48,175 bases of DNA from an uncultured Brevibacillus sp. Lineage in GTDB: Bacteria; Bacillota; Bacilli; Brevibacillales; Brevibacillaceae. The position numbers were made by a program, and so were the translations under genes. How positions within the stretch are numbered: the stretch's first letter is position 1; every line of letters starts with the position of its first letter. The notes below the pieces were generated by a model, which worked only from the letters and a program-made list of their open reading frames with translations, was not told the DNA's origin and searched no databases. The stretch covers positions 1 through 48,175 of the forward strand of contig NZ_CANMZW010000043.1 in assembly GCF_947502445.1 (NCBI RefSeq), given 5' to 3'. Below are positions 33,444 to 42,611 of the stretch, piece by piece.

Positions 33444-34937
33444 CTATTTTAAGAAACGCATTGGGTTCTGCACTCGTCCATTCTGATGAACCTCAAAATG
33501 GAGATGGACACCTGTGGAGTCGCCAGTAGAACCCTTCACGCCAATTTTCTTTCCTTGTTCAACGACATCGCCGACCTTTACATTAATGGTGCTCAAATGA
33601 CCATACAAGGTCTGCATGCCGTTTCCATGGTCGATGACGATTGCTTTTCCGTAATCGCCATCCCATCCAGCCAGTGTGACACGACCGTTGTCTGCTGCAA
33701 GAACGGAACCGGAACCAGCAATATCGATACCTTTATGCAATCTGCCCCAACGTGAACCAAAGCCACTGCTGATATAGCCTTTTGCTGGCCAGCTCAGACG
33801 GCCTGTTCCACGTGAAGGGATCACTTTTGTGCCGCGCTCCATAATTTTCGCTACAGGCTGTGTAATCACGTCCTGCTTGATGATTTTGCGGTCGACAACT
33901 TGTCCATTTTCTTTCACGATTTCATACTGGACCATTTTGCTGCCGTCGCGCCCCTCTTGAATCACTTTGGTTTCGCCTTTTGGCAGCTTTTCATTGTTAT
34001 TGATTTGAGTATTAAAAGCAACAGTCTCTTGCTGCGACAGCTCTTCTTTCACCTGTACAGTTACGAGTGGACGAATCGCTGTAACATTTAGTTGTTGCCC
34101 CAATTGCAGCAACGTATTTTCCGAAACACCAGGGTTGTTGGCATAAATATCTTTCGAGGTAATTCCGTATTTTTTGGCGATGCAACCGATGCAATCGCCC
34201 TCAACTACCGTATGCTTCATATCCTGGAAAGTACCCTTTACGAGCAGCTCCTCCAGTTTTTCGGCAGGCAAAATTTGAGCTGCAGCAACTGATTCCGACT
34301 GCATCTCTACGTTTTCTTTGAAGGTTACTTCTTTGATCGGGTTAGCCTGAACAGCCGATGTGGATGCAGCAACTACTGCCTTTTTTGCATTTCCACCTGG
34401 AACTCCCGAGTATTTTTCTTTCACATGAGCGAGCACTTCGTCCGCAGTCGCCTGATCCGGCAAGTATCCGATTGCTTTGCCGTCAACCACTACCTTCACT
34501 GCCTGAACCTTGATGTCTGCAATATCGGAGAGTGCCTTAACAGCTGCGTCATTGTCAAATGGCGCCTTGTACTTTGTCTCTTCCTGGAACGTTATGTAAT
34601 CTGCCAGCGTCAGAGTCAGTCCATTCTTTGCCTTTTCCTCTTCCAGCTTGCTGTTCGTCCAGTTGTGAATCACGTCTGGATTGTTTACTACGCCGATTTC
34701 TTTGCCGTTAACGATTACGTGGTATACAGATGTGATGTTGCTTGTGTAGTAATATTGTGCAGATGCCCCGGCTGCTACTGTTACGAGCAGTCCCGCTGCA
34801 ACGGAAACGCATAGTTTTTTATGTTCTTGGATGTAAGAGCTTGTACGTTTCATAGTACGTTTCGCCAGATCACTGCAATCTCGAACGATTCGTTCTGACC
34901 GTTCCTGCAGCTTGGCCTTCCATTCAGACCATTGCAT
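33444..34937 (-). CDS. Membrane-anchored M23 peptidoglycan endopeptidase with LysM and G5 domains
   Basis: ATG 34937 follows AGGAGGG. The 497-residue protein has a basic N-terminus and one membrane or signal helix at about 42-60 (KLCVSVAAGLLVTVAAGASA). A G5-related region comes next, then a LysM-like segment with HTVVEGDCIGCIAKKYGITS near 240 and a G5 domain near 295-370. The C-terminal M23 domain carries the zinc ligands HKGID near 405, HGNGMQTLYGH near 450 and HLHFEV near 480. It should cut peptide cross-links of peptidoglycan. It lies just upstream of walR, and a WalR-like direct repeat precedes it, so membership in the WalR regulon is plausible. Confidence 0.9.
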   Translation of the reverse strand: MQWSEWKAKLQERSERIVRDCSDLAKRTMKRTSSYIQEHKKLCVSVAAGLLVTVAAGASAQYYYTSNITSVYHVIVNGKEIGVVNNPDVIHNWTNSKLEEEKAKNGLTLTLADYITFQEETKYKAPFDNDAAVKALSDIADIKVQAVKVVVDGKAIGYLPDQATADEVLAHVKEKYSGVPGGNAKKAVVAASTSAVQANPIKEVTFKENVEMQSESVAAAQILPAEKLEELLVKGTFQDMKHTVVEGDCIGCIAKKYGITSKDIYANNPGVSENTLLQLGQQLNVTAIRPLVTVQVKEELSQQETVAFNTQINNNEKLPKGETKVIQEGRDGSKMVQYEIVKENGQVVDRKIIKQDVITQPVAKIMERGTKVIPSRGTGRLSWPAKGYISSGFGSRWGRLHKGIDIAGSGSVLAADNGRVTLAGWDGDYGKAIVIDHGNGMQTLYGHLSTINVKVGDVVEQGKKIGVKGSTGDSTGVHLHFEVHQNGRVQNPMRFLK

Positions 34938-35076
34938 AACTTGTCCCTCCTGAAAACAGACACAGCTTTCTCGTTTCTATTTCCTGAAAATTTTTAATAT
35001 ACCGAATAGGTCCTATATCCCAAAATTTAGTTTCCAATTATCTGCCAAATTGCCCAAAGAAATCAACTATGTCGAC

Positions 35077-35093
35077 TTTACCATAACTTTACC
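35077..35093 (-). promoter_or_regulatory. WalR-like direct repeat upstream of the M23 gene
   Basis: On the minus strand GGTAAA-GTTAT-GGTAAA has the 6-5-6 spacing of the WalR consensus TGTWAH-N5-TGTWAH, with one mismatch in each half. It is 140 bases before the start. A possible TTGGGA-16-TATATT promoter lies closer to the gene. Confidence 0.45.
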
Positions 35094-35195
35094 GACAACA
35101 TCAAGTGTAAATTGCCGTCGAATAAAAAATGCGGGAAAGCGTCACGATATGTACATACAAATGGGTGGTTTTATCATAAATGGAGGCTGATTTCC

Positions 35196-35567
35196 TTGAA
35201 GGAACGAAACATTTTAGCTGGTTTTCATACAGAAGACGAAGCAGGGAAGGCAAAGGAGGCTCTTCAACAAGCTGGTTTTTCCATCATTTCAATCGACAGA
35301 GTTGGACAATTTCCTGGTAATGGAAACGAACGCATCATGAACCCGATTACCGGAGAAATTCCCTCGTTAGGAAATCTCACATTGGCTGGCGATTTTCCAA
35401 GCGGACGAGATGCAAGCGTGTTAGCAGCTGTAGATCCCGATGCCAGCGGAATGGCTGATCGTGGTGATGACAACATGAACCGCAGCGTATTACTTACGGC
35501 TGTCGTGCCTGAGGAGCGAGGAGACGAAGCGACTGAGATCATTCGTTCTTGCGGAGGAATGATATAA
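35196..35567 (+). CDS. Uncharacterised alpha/beta protein
   Basis: TTG 35196 follows GGAGG at about nine bases; longer in-frame starts back to 35112 have none. The 123-residue product begins RNILAGFHTEDEAGKAKEAL and ends with a second similar half (VLLTAVVPEERGDEATEIIR SCGG). Each half looks like a ferredoxin-like strand-helix unit as in many stress-protein domains. A proline- and glycine-rich linker joins them. It may be related to general-stress GSP17M-like proteins but I cannot confirm that. Confidence 0.7.
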   Translation: MKERNILAGFHTEDEAGKAKEALQQAGFSIISIDRVGQFPGNGNERIMNPITGEIPSLGNLTLAGDFPSGRDASVLAAVDPDASGMADRGDDNMNRSVLLTAVVPEERGDEATEIIRSCGGMI

Positions 35568-35587
35568 CGGAGCTTTCCCCTTTCAAC

Positions 35588-35632
35588 AAATAATAGCCAT
35601 CTTCCCTACGAACAGGAAAGATGGCTTATTTC
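35588..35632. terminator. Bidirectional terminator hairpin
   Basis: AGCCATCTTCC and GGAAAGATGGCT pair, with AATAAT on the left and TTATTTCG on the right. It lies between two convergent genes. Confidence 0.75.
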
Positions 35633-35650
35633 GTTGTGCTCATCTAGGGC

Positions 35651-35863
35651 TCACACCTCTTGCATGGAAGTAATGTCTCGTAGGGCAAGTCGGCGGATGG
35701 TCGTTTTTTCGGCATCGTTTTGCTGCTTATATGTGGTAATAAAGCAGAGGTATCCGTTATTAAAATGAGTCATGGTTCCCTTGATCACGACGCCATTAAA
35801 CATTTTGACCTGTACGTTTTTCCCTAGCAGCTTCTTGGCCTTTTGGTCGAATCCCATCATCAT
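35651..35863 (-). CDS. Small basic hypothetical protein, possibly Sm/Hfq-like
   Basis: GAGG lies before three ATGs in a row (35863, 35860, 35857), so the exact start is open. The product of about 70 residues reads KLLGKNVQVKMFNGVVIKGT followed by MTHFNNGYLCFITTY, a strand-rich pattern with the gxvxGxl-type turn of small barrel proteins such as Sm or Hfq. RNA binding is only a guess. It lies between purA and the stress-like gene. Confidence 0.65.
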   Translation of the reverse strand: MMMGFDQKAKKLLGKNVQVKMFNGVVIKGTMTHFNNGYLCFITTYKQQNDAEKTTIRRLALRDITSMQEV

Positions 35864-35941
35864 GATCACCTCTTTGATTTCTGCCTATGACAAAGCATAT
35901 GCCCAGAGGGTGTCGTTTTGTGTCTGTCCGCCCAAAAAAGG

Positions 35942-35973
35942 AAAAGCTGTCGACAATTCGACAGCTTTTTTTA
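35942..35973. terminator. Strong bidirectional terminator after purA
   Basis: AAAAGCTGTCGA and TCGACAGCTTTT are perfect complements around CAAT, with A and T runs on both sides. Confidence 0.9.
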
Positions 35974-35990
35974 TAACCGATGACCTACTC

Positions 35991-37277
35991 TTATCCGTAA
36001 ATGCCACGAACAATAACGGTTTGTTCACGATCTGGTCCTACAGAGAAGATCGACATAGGAATACCAGTCAATTGGGTAATACGTTCGATGTAGTGACGTG
36101 CGTTTTCAGGCAAATCATTGAGATTGCGTACGCCAGTGATGTCTTCGGTCCAGCCTGGAAGCTCTTCATATACTGGCTCGCATTTTGCCAGCAAATTGAG
36201 GTTTGCTGGGAAAGACTCGATAACCTCGCCATTGTATTTGTACGCTGTGCAAATACGCAGCGTTTCAATACCAGACAGAGTATCCAGCTTAGTGATAGCC
36301 AAACCAGTGATACCGCTGACACGACGAGCATGGCGAACAACTACGCTGTCAAACCAGCCTACACGACGTGCACGTCCAGTCGTTGTACCGTACTCAGCAC
36401 CAACCTCACGAATGTGATCGCCAGTCGCATCAGAAAGCTCAGTCAGGAACGGACCATCGCCGACACGGGTTGTGTATGCTTTTGCTACACCAATTACTTG
36501 ATTGATTTTCGTCGGTCCTACACCGGAACCGATCGTTACGCCACCAGCAATCGGGTTGGAAGACGTTACATATGGATAAGTACCTTGATCGATATCGAGC
36601 AGCACGCCTTGCGCACCTTCAAACAGAACGCGGTTGCCACGGTCAATCGAGTCATTCAGTACTACAGATGTATCAGTTACATATGGACGGAGAATTTCGG
36701 CAAGAGCCAAGTATTCGTCGAGTACTTCCTGAAGTTCAAAACCGGTTGTGTTGTACAGCTTTTCGAGCAACAGGTTTTTCTCAGCCAGATTGCGCTCCAG
36801 CTTGCGAGCGAATTCTTCTTTGTCGAGCAAATCAGCAATGCGAATACCGATGCGTGCTGCTTTGTCCATGTATGCTGGACCGATCCCTTTGCGGGTAGTA
36901 CCGATTTTATTCGCACCGCGGCTATCCTCTTCTACGCCATCCAATTTGATATGGTACGGCATAATCACATGCGCGCGATCGCTAATTTTCAAGTTGTTTG
37001 TTGTGAAGCCAAAGCTGTGAATGTACTCCAGCTCTTTCACTAGCGCTTTCGGGTCGATTACCATACCGTTACCGATTACGCAGATCTTGTCTGTATAAAA
37101 AATTCCGGATGGAATCAGATGAAGTTTGTATTTGTTGCCACCAAAAATAATGGTGTGACCTGCGTTGTTACCACCTTGGTAACGAGCTACTACTTCAGCA
37201 CTTTCAGCCAAGTAATCTGTAATTTTACCTTTACCTTCATCGCCCCACTGGGTTCCGACGACAACGACTGTTGACAT
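35991..37277 (-). CDS. purA: Adenylosuccinate synthetase
   Basis: PurA joins IMP and aspartate with GTP to give adenylosuccinate, the first step from IMP to AMP. The 428-residue protein has VVVVGTQWGDEGKGKITD at the start with the phosphate loop and catalytic Asp, and GGNNAGHT near 38. FEGAQGVLLDIDQGTYPYVT lies near 220 and GRARRVGWFD near 300. It is transcribed alone between two terminators. Two PurR boxes and a good promoter lie upstream. Confidence 0.98.
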   Translation of the reverse strand: MSTVVVVGTQWGDEGKGKITDYLAESAEVVARYQGGNNAGHTIIFGGNKYKLHLIPSGIFYTDKICVIGNGMVIDPKALVKELEYIHSFGFTTNNLKISDRAHVIMPYHIKLDGVEEDSRGANKIGTTRKGIGPAYMDKAARIGIRIADLLDKEEFARKLERNLAEKNLLLEKLYNTTGFELQEVLDEYLALAEILRPYVTDTSVVLNDSIDRGNRVLFEGAQGVLLDIDQGTYPYVTSSNPIAGGVTIGSGVGPTKINQVIGVAKAYTTRVGDGPFLTELSDATGDHIREVGAEYGTTTGRARRVGWFDSVVVRHARRVSGITGLAITKLDTLSGIETLRICTAYKYNGEVIESFPANLNLLAKCEPVYEELPGWTEDITGVRNLNDLPENARHYIERITQLTGIPMSIFSVGPDREQTVIVRGIYG

Positions 37278-37328
37278 CGAAAAACACCTCCTGATATAAT
37301 CATGTCCTTTTGGGCCTGAAACAATCTA

Positions 37329-37357
37329 AGTGTACTAAACGATTTCTCACATGTCAA
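37329..37357 (-). promoter_or_regulatory. purA promoter
   Basis: On the minus strand TTGACA (37357-37352) and TACACT (37334-37329) are separated by 17 bases, 50 bases before the purA start. Confidence 0.85.
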
Positions 37358-37365
37358 CGGAATAT

Positions 37366-37401
37366 ACGAACATTTGAATTGTGGAAAGATTATATGTTCG
37401 G
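37366..37401. promoter_or_regulatory. Paired PurR boxes upstream of purA
   Basis: ACGAACAT at 37366-37373 and ATGTTCGG at 37394-37401 are inverted PurBox cores (CGAAC in opposite orientation), just upstream of the purA -35. This is the layout bound by the PurR repressor in Bacillus, relieved by PRPP. Confidence 0.8.
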
Positions 37402-37520
37402 TAATTTATCATTCTTTCAGAATCCTTTTCTACGCCGATATGTTCAACTTTAGTATATGCATTGCAAGCAATAGAAAAATAGCCACATGACACTTACCAT
37501 CAGTGGATATCTTCATTAGA

Positions 37521-37546
37521 AAACAAAAAGCCGGATTTCTCCGGCC
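37521..37546 (-). terminator. Intrinsic terminator of the dnaB operon
   Basis: On the minus strand GCCGG and CCGGC flank a six-base loop and TTTTTGTTTT follows, 13 bases after the dnaB stop. Confidence 0.85.
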
Positions 37547-37558
37547 CTCTTTTTCCAC

Positions 37559-38911
37559 TTATTGTCCCGCTGCATTACGGAAGCGATGATCCAGGCTCAC
37601 AAACTTATTGAATTCCTTTAAAAACGCCAGCTCCACCGTTCCGGTAGGGCCGTTACGCTGTTTGGCGATGATGACTTCAATCACGTTTTTGTTTTCTGTT
37701 TCTTTGTCATAGTAGTCATCACGGTAAAGGAACGCTACGATATCCGCATCCTGCTCAATCGATCCGGATTCACGGATATCAGACATCATCGGCCGTTTGT
37801 CTTGACGCTGCTCTACACCACGACTGAGCTGTGACAAAGCAATAACGGGAACATTCAATTCACGGGCAATCCCTTTTAGCGTACGTGAGATCTCGGATAC
37901 TTCCTGCTGACGGTTGTCTCCTTTGCCACGACCATGAATCAGCTGCAGATAATCGATCAATATCATTCCTAATCCGCGCTCGGCTTGTAGACGACGACAT
38001 TTGGCCCGGATATCCTGCACTGTAACCCCTGGCGTATCATCGATATAAATCGGTGCCTTCGCCAGGGTTCCAATCGCCATCGTCAGCTTTTGCCAATCAT
38101 CCTCTTCCAATGCCCCAGAACGCATCCGGGATGCATCGAGGTTCCCTTCCGCACAAATCATACGTTGTACCAGCTGAGTGGCACCCATCTCCAACGAAAA
38201 GATGGCTACTGTTTCACCCGCTCGTGCAGCTACGTTTTGCGCGACATTTAGTGCAAAAGCCGTTTTCCCTACAGAAGGACGGGCCGCCAAGATAATCAGG
38301 TCACTTCGCTGAAAGCCAGCTGTCATCTTGTCCAAATCGGTATATCCAGTGGGAATCCCCGTAATATCGCCCCGCCGCTGACTCAAAGTCTCAATCCGCT
38401 CGTATGTTTCAAGCAGTACGTCCCGAATCGCTTGGAACCCTCCGCTATTGCGGTTTTGACCGATTTCCATGATGTACTTCTCGGCATCAGCTACAATCTC
38501 GGTAACGTCATCCTCACGAGAGTATCCGTCATTGGCAATCTTCGTTGCTGTATGAATCAATCGCCGTAAAAGCGATTTTTCTTCTACGATCTTCGCGTAG
38601 TATTCGATATTCGCTGCTGTCGGAACAGAGCTGGCGATTTCCGTAATATACGTCACACCGCCCACTTCTTCGAGCAGCTTGTGGTCCGATAAATCAGCCG
38701 TCACTGTTACCAGGTCGACAGGCTCACCTTTTTCGTACAGGTCCACCATCGTTTGAAAGATGCGCTGGTGCGCTGTCTTATAAAAATCCTCCGGGCGGAG
38801 AATCTCAATGGCCGTGGTTAGAGCTTCCTTCGACAAGAACACAGCACCCAGTACCGATTGTTCTGCTTCCTTGTTCTGCGGCGGCACACGATCCAAAAAC
38901 AGGTCGCTCAC
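37559..38911 (-). CDS. dnaB: Replicative DNA helicase (DnaB family; DnaC in B. subtilis naming)
   Basis: The hexameric helicase unwinds DNA ahead of the replication fork on the lagging-strand template. The 450-residue protein begins with the N-terminal helical domain (RVPPQNKEAEQSVLGAVFLS). The RecA-type motor has Walker A ARPSVGKTAFALN near 208, Walker B MILIDYLQLIHG near 312, and SQLSRGVEQRQDKRPMMSDI RESGSIEQDAD near 358. It is the last gene of yybS-gdpP-rplI-dnaB and lies 24 bases behind rplI. Confidence 0.98.
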   Translation of the reverse strand: MSDLFLDRVPPQNKEAEQSVLGAVFLSKEALTTAIEILRPEDFYKTAHQRIFQTMVDLYEKGEPVDLVTVTADLSDHKLLEEVGGVTYITEIASSVPTAANIEYYAKIVEEKSLLRRLIHTATKIANDGYSREDDVTEIVADAEKYIMEIGQNRNSGGFQAIRDVLLETYERIETLSQRRGDITGIPTGYTDLDKMTAGFQRSDLIILAARPSVGKTAFALNVAQNVAARAGETVAIFSLEMGATQLVQRMICAEGNLDASRMRSGALEEDDWQKLTMAIGTLAKAPIYIDDTPGVTVQDIRAKCRRLQAERGLGMILIDYLQLIHGRGKGDNRQQEVSEISRTLKGIARELNVPVIALSQLSRGVEQRQDKRPMMSDIRESGSIEQDADIVAFLYRDDYYDKETENKNVIEVIIAKQRNGPTGTVELAFLKEFNKFVSLDHRFRNAAGQ

Positions 38912-38935
38912 GTCACACCTCCCAGTAATCCGGCA

Positions 38936-39379
38936 TTATTCTTCTACGACGTGTACTTTGAGAGTCGCGGTTACTTCATTGTGCAGCTTTGCTTTAATTT
39001 GCGTCACGCCGAGGGAACGAATCGCTTCCATCTCCAGCTTACGCTTGTCTACTTTAATCTGGAACTGCTCTTCCAGAGCTTGCGCTACCTGCTTGCTGGA
39101 AATCGCTCCAAACAGACGACCGCCTTCGCCTGCTTTTCCTTTGATTTTCACAGTCAGCTCGCCGAATTTAGCAGCCAGCTCCTGTGCTTCCTGTTTCTCT
39201 TGCTCTTTACGCTTCTCTTCGCTGCGCTTTTGTGCATCGAGCGTTTTTACATTACTCTCTGTAGCTTCCTTAACCAATTTTTTCGGCAACAGGAAGTTGC
39301 GTACATATCCTTCAGAAAGGTCTTTTACCTCACCTTTTTTACCTTGGCCTTTTACATCTTGAAGAAAAATGACTTTCAT
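38936..39379 (-). CDS. rplI: 50S ribosomal protein L9
   Basis: Of two adjacent ATGs the second (39379) gives the usual MKVIFLQDVKGQGKKGEVK start and lies eight bases behind GGGGG. The 147-residue protein has the N-terminal RNA-binding domain (GYVRNFLLPKKLVKEAT), a long basic linking helix rich in Lys and Glu, and a C-terminal domain. L9 bridges neighbouring ribosomes and helps keep the reading frame. Confidence 0.97.
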   Translation of the reverse strand: MKVIFLQDVKGQGKKGEVKDLSEGYVRNFLLPKKLVKEATESNVKTLDAQKRSEEKRKEQEKQEAQELAAKFGELTVKIKGKAGEGGRLFGAISSKQVAQALEEQFQIKVDKRKLEMEAIRSLGVTQIKAKLHNEVTATLKVHVVEE

Positions 39380-39405
39380 CATCGTTTCCCCCTTTTCATT
39401 TTGGC

Positions 39406-41343
39406 CTAAACGACCATATCAATAGCTTCTTTCAAGCGTTTTACTGCTTCCTTCAAGGAACTACCCTCTATTTGTGTCGCGGCTCCAGTCAAATGACCGC
39501 CTCCGCCCAAGAGTTCCATGATCGATTGTACGTTGATGTCACCCAAGGAGCGGCCGCTAATCAAGATGGTTCCATCGGATCGCTCTGCCACCACGAACGA
39601 GGCTTGAATACCTGACAAGGTAAGCAGCTGTTCCGCAGCCTGAGCGACTTGAACCTGCGTATAATCCTCGGAAGGATCGCCCACAGCAATCGCCATATTA
39701 TCCCGATACGTTTCGGTATTCATGATGATGCGTGCGCGCTTTACATATTGATTCAGATCTTCTTTTAACAAACGTTGTACCGCGGCTGTATCTGCTCCGT
39801 TTCGTCTGAGGAACGAAGCGGCTTCAAACGTACGAGAGCCTGTGCGGAAAGCAAAGCTTTTCGTATCCACCACGATCCCCGCGAGCAAAGCAGTCGCAAT
39901 CAGGTTGTCGATGTTCAGACGCTCGCTCTGATATTGCAGCAGCTCCGTTACCAGCTCGGACGTAGACGAAGCGTACGGCTCGAGATACAACAGGACAGGC
40001 TCAATAAATTCCTCTGAACGTCTGTGATGGTCAATGACCACAATTCGCCCGGTTTCCCCCAGCAGCTTTGGCTCAATCACGAGTGATGGACGATGTGTAT
40101 CAACAACTACGAGCAAAGTACGTCCGGTGATCAGTCGTATCGCTTGCTCCGGTGTGATAAACGTGTCAGCCAATTCTTCATTGGCATAGATTTCTCTCAT
40201 CAATCGTTCAACGGAATTATTGCCCTCGTCCATGACGATGTACGCTGCCTTGTTATGCAGCTGAACTGCCTTTAGTACCCCCAAGGAGGCACCGATGGAA
40301 TCCATGTCAGGCTGTTTGTGCCCCATAACGATCACATGCTCAGCCTCGTGGATCAAATCACGGAGCGCATGGGCAATGACGCGTGCACGGACACGTGTCC
40401 GCTTCTCCACCGCATTGGATTTACCACCGTAAAACGTAAGCTTGTTCCCAATCTTGACCGCACTTTGGTCGCCACCACGGCCCAAAGCAATGTCCAGACT
40501 GGACTGCGCCATTTGTCCCAATTCGATATATGTGCTGGCAGCTGCCCCAACCCCAATACTGAGCGTAATCGGAATTTTGTTATCAGCTGTCATCTCCCGC
40601 ACTACATCCAAAATGTCAAAGCGCGTTTCTTCCAATTTATCAAGCGCTTCCCGCTCCATCAGCGCCAAAAACTTGTCAGCCGTGATTCGGCGAAGATATA
40701 TGCCATGTTTGTTGGCCCACTCAGTAATCACACCTGCAACACTTGTAGATAGAAGTGTGCGGCTCTGATCATCCATTACTTGTCCAATCTCGTCCAGGTT
40801 GTCGAGATGAATAATAGCTAGAGCGGCTTTTTCACGATGGTAACGCGTCGTCAGTTCTTTAAAATCCGTAATGTCCTTAAAATACAAAAGACGCTCATCG
40901 GATCGAACCAACACTTCGTATACCCGTTCGTTGTAAGTAAATTCCAGACGCTTTTGTTCTGGCTTCCAATTCAGTTGGGGAAATACGTCTTGAAGCGACT
41001 TCCCAATCAATAGTTCATCCCCGGACATGTGTGTCATGAATGGATTAACCCACTCAATTGCCTTTTCCTCATTGTATAGAAGAATTCCGATCGGCAGCTC
41101 CGAGATGACACCTTCTCCTGCCTTCTTCACACGATGTGTGACCGTAGCCAAGTACAGGCGCAAATCCCGTTGGAATCCCTTTTCGGCTTGAAGGGCATAA
41201 ATTACAAGGCCAATCAAGCAGACAATGCCGATCGCCCCGTACATCCAATGGTGCAGGGTCAAAATTCCCAATAACAACAAGCTAAAGCTAAGTGCCAGGA
41301 CCATGTGCATCCCGTACCAACGCTTTAACAGGAATTTGGGCAT
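39406..41343 (-). CDS. gdpP: Cyclic-di-AMP phosphodiesterase GdpP
   Basis: GdpP cleaves c-di-AMP to pApA and so affects potassium balance and wall stress. The 645-residue membrane protein has two N-terminal helices (about 10-55), a PAS-like domain near 85-150, and a degenerate GGDEF domain. The C-terminal DHH/DHHA1 phosphodiesterase has VMGHKQPDMDSIGASLG near 341, VVVDTHRPSL, VVIDHHRRSEEF near 440 and GGGGHLTGAAT near 610. All metal ligands are present. It starts four bases after yybS. Confidence 0.96.
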   Translation of the reverse strand: MPKFLLKRWYGMHMVLALSFSLLLLGILTLHHWMYGAIGIVCLIGLVIYALQAEKGFQRDLRLYLATVTHRVKKAGEGVISELPIGILLYNEEKAIEWVNPFMTHMSGDELLIGKSLQDVFPQLNWKPEQKRLEFTYNERVYEVLVRSDERLLYFKDITDFKELTTRYHREKAALAIIHLDNLDEIGQVMDDQSRTLLSTSVAGVITEWANKHGIYLRRITADKFLALMEREALDKLEETRFDILDVVREMTADNKIPITLSIGVGAAASTYIELGQMAQSSLDIALGRGGDQSAVKIGNKLTFYGGKSNAVEKRTRVRARVIAHALRDLIHEAEHVIVMGHKQPDMDSIGASLGVLKAVQLHNKAAYIVMDEGNNSVERLMREIYANEELADTFITPEQAIRLITGRTLLVVVDTHRPSLVIEPKLLGETGRIVVIDHHRRSEEFIEPVLLYLEPYASSTSELVTELLQYQSERLNIDNLIATALLAGIVVDTKSFAFRTGSRTFEAASFLRRNGADTAAVQRLLKEDLNQYVKRARIIMNTETYRDNMAIAVGDPSEDYTQVQVAQAAEQLLTLSGIQASFVVAERSDGTILISGRSLGDINVQSIMELLGGGGHLTGAATQIEGSSLKEAVKRLKEAIDMVV

Positions 41344-41347
41344 TTCC

Positions 41348-42256
41348 TCAGCCCCTCTTCACTCTTGTTTCCAATTTATCCCGCAAACGAATACCTAGGT
41401 CAAATATCCCTACTAGACACAGTATAGTGGCTAGAGGCTGAAAAATAAATAGACAGACGACAAGCACTGGAGTCAATCTCTTCCATCCATACAAATAAGC
41501 TGCAAACAAGCAGAAACTGAGACCTTGAAGGGTGAAAACAGCGTCCAACATAATTTTTACATTAAGGATCGCACTTTTCCAAAACGTCCCCTCTATACTA
41601 CCACTAAACACGAGCAAACTGATCATCGCGATAAAATAGTAGTACAAAAGTGACCTAGGGAAAGTCCATTCGCGGATTGGTTTTAATGCAGGCACCGGCT
41701 TGCGTAGTCGTTTTCCGATGAGACGTGCCAATCCATGAACAACAAAACTAAACATAAAGCTTGCCATGACAAAGGATGATGGCAATCCCATCTTGGCAAC
41801 CGCTACTGCCTCATCGTACTGCTCCTGAGACATAAAGGAAGGTTTGAATTGGGCAGCCTGCTTCATCAGCGCGCCAAAATCGATGTGCAAGCCGTACACC
41901 ATAAAAGCAAGCATAAACACGATACTTAAAAATACGATACCTGCTCCTGAGGCAATTGCAGGAAGTGCCGTCCCCCGCTTCCTATAAGCCATCCCCATTA
42001 CTGCACCCATAATCGCCAACAGAAGAGCGTAGATGGCGAAGAATGGATCTGTGACGATCCACCCAAGAAATCCAAAAGCGAGGCAGATCCACACCATGCT
42101 AGACGCAGTCATGCTCATGGCCAATAGTAAAAATGGCAGAGGGACCAAAAATACGGCTACTGCACCCAGCAATGTATATTTAGTCAGAAACAACAGCAAA
42201 AGTGCGGTTCCCAGCATAAGAGAGCTTTCAACCAGTTGCTTTGTTTTTGAAGGCAT
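41348..42256 (-). CDS. yybS: YybS-family (DUF2232) membrane protein
   Basis: ATG 42256 follows GAGGTG. The 302-residue protein has about eight membrane helices (TALLLLFLTKYTLLGAVAVF, VFLVPLPFLLLAMSMTASS) and a cytoplasmic loop RLIGKRLRKPVP. It holds the position of yybS directly before gdpP in Bacillales. The function is not known; some DUF2232 proteins resemble S components of ECF importers. It is the first gene of the operon that ends with dnaB. Confidence 0.88.
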   Translation of the reverse strand: MPSKTKQLVESSLMLGTALLLLFLTKYTLLGAVAVFLVPLPFLLLAMSMTASSMVWICLAFGFLGWIVTDPFFAIYALLLAIMGAVMGMAYRKRGTALPAIASGAGIVFLSIVFMLAFMVYGLHIDFGALMKQAAQFKPSFMSQEQYDEAVAVAKMGLPSSFVMASFMFSFVVHGLARLIGKRLRKPVPALKPIREWTFPRSLLYYYFIAMISLLVFSGSIEGTFWKSAILNVKIMLDAVFTLQGLSFCLFAAYLYGWKRLTPVLVVCLFIFQPLATILCLVGIFDLGIRLRDKLETRVKRG

Positions 42257-42289
42257 TTGAGCACCTCATTTTAAGTAACAAAAAATATG

Positions 42290-42327
42290 GAAAAAAGAGG
42301 GCCACGCAATTGTGTCCCCCTTTTTAT
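42290..42327. terminator. Bidirectional terminator between rpsR and yybS
   Basis: AAAAAGAGGGCCAC and GTGTCCCCCTTTTT pair around GCAATT. It ends the rpsF-ssb-rpsR transcript 12 bases after the rpsR stop. Confidence 0.85.
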
Positions 42328-42339
42328 AGCTTGTGTCAA

Positions 42340-42570
42340 TTATTCAGTCGTGTAAGGCAGAAGCGCTACTTGACGGGAGCGCTTGATTGCGATTGTCAGT
42401 GCGCGTTGATACTTCGCGGAAGTACCAGTCACACGACGTGGCAAGATTTTACCACGCTCGCTGATGAATTTTTTGAGCAGATCAACATCTTTATAGTCGA
42501 TGTGCTTGATTTTGTTGACTTTAAAGAAGCATACTTTACGACGCTTATTAGGACGTCCTTTGCGTGCCAT
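42340..42570 (-). CDS. rpsR: 30S ribosomal protein S18
   Basis: The 76-residue protein reads RRKVCFFKVNKIKHIDYKDV near the start and ISERGKILPRRVTGTSAKYQ in the middle, typical of S18. It sits on the platform of the small subunit with S6. The single cysteine is of the zinc-free kind. It ends the rpsF-ssb-rpsR operon. Confidence 0.98.
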   Translation of the reverse strand: MARKGRPNKRRKVCFFKVNKIKHIDYKDVDLLKKFISERGKILPRRVTGTSAKYQRALTIAIKRSRQVALLPYTTE

Positions 42571-42611
42571 GATAGTCCCTCCTTCTTAGGAATGTGAAAG
42601 TTTTACGCTTT

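Noticed and set aside
35772..37043. Plus-strand 423-codon open frame across purA
   Set aside because: Antisense to a certain purA gene; composition is that of a complementary-strand shadow.
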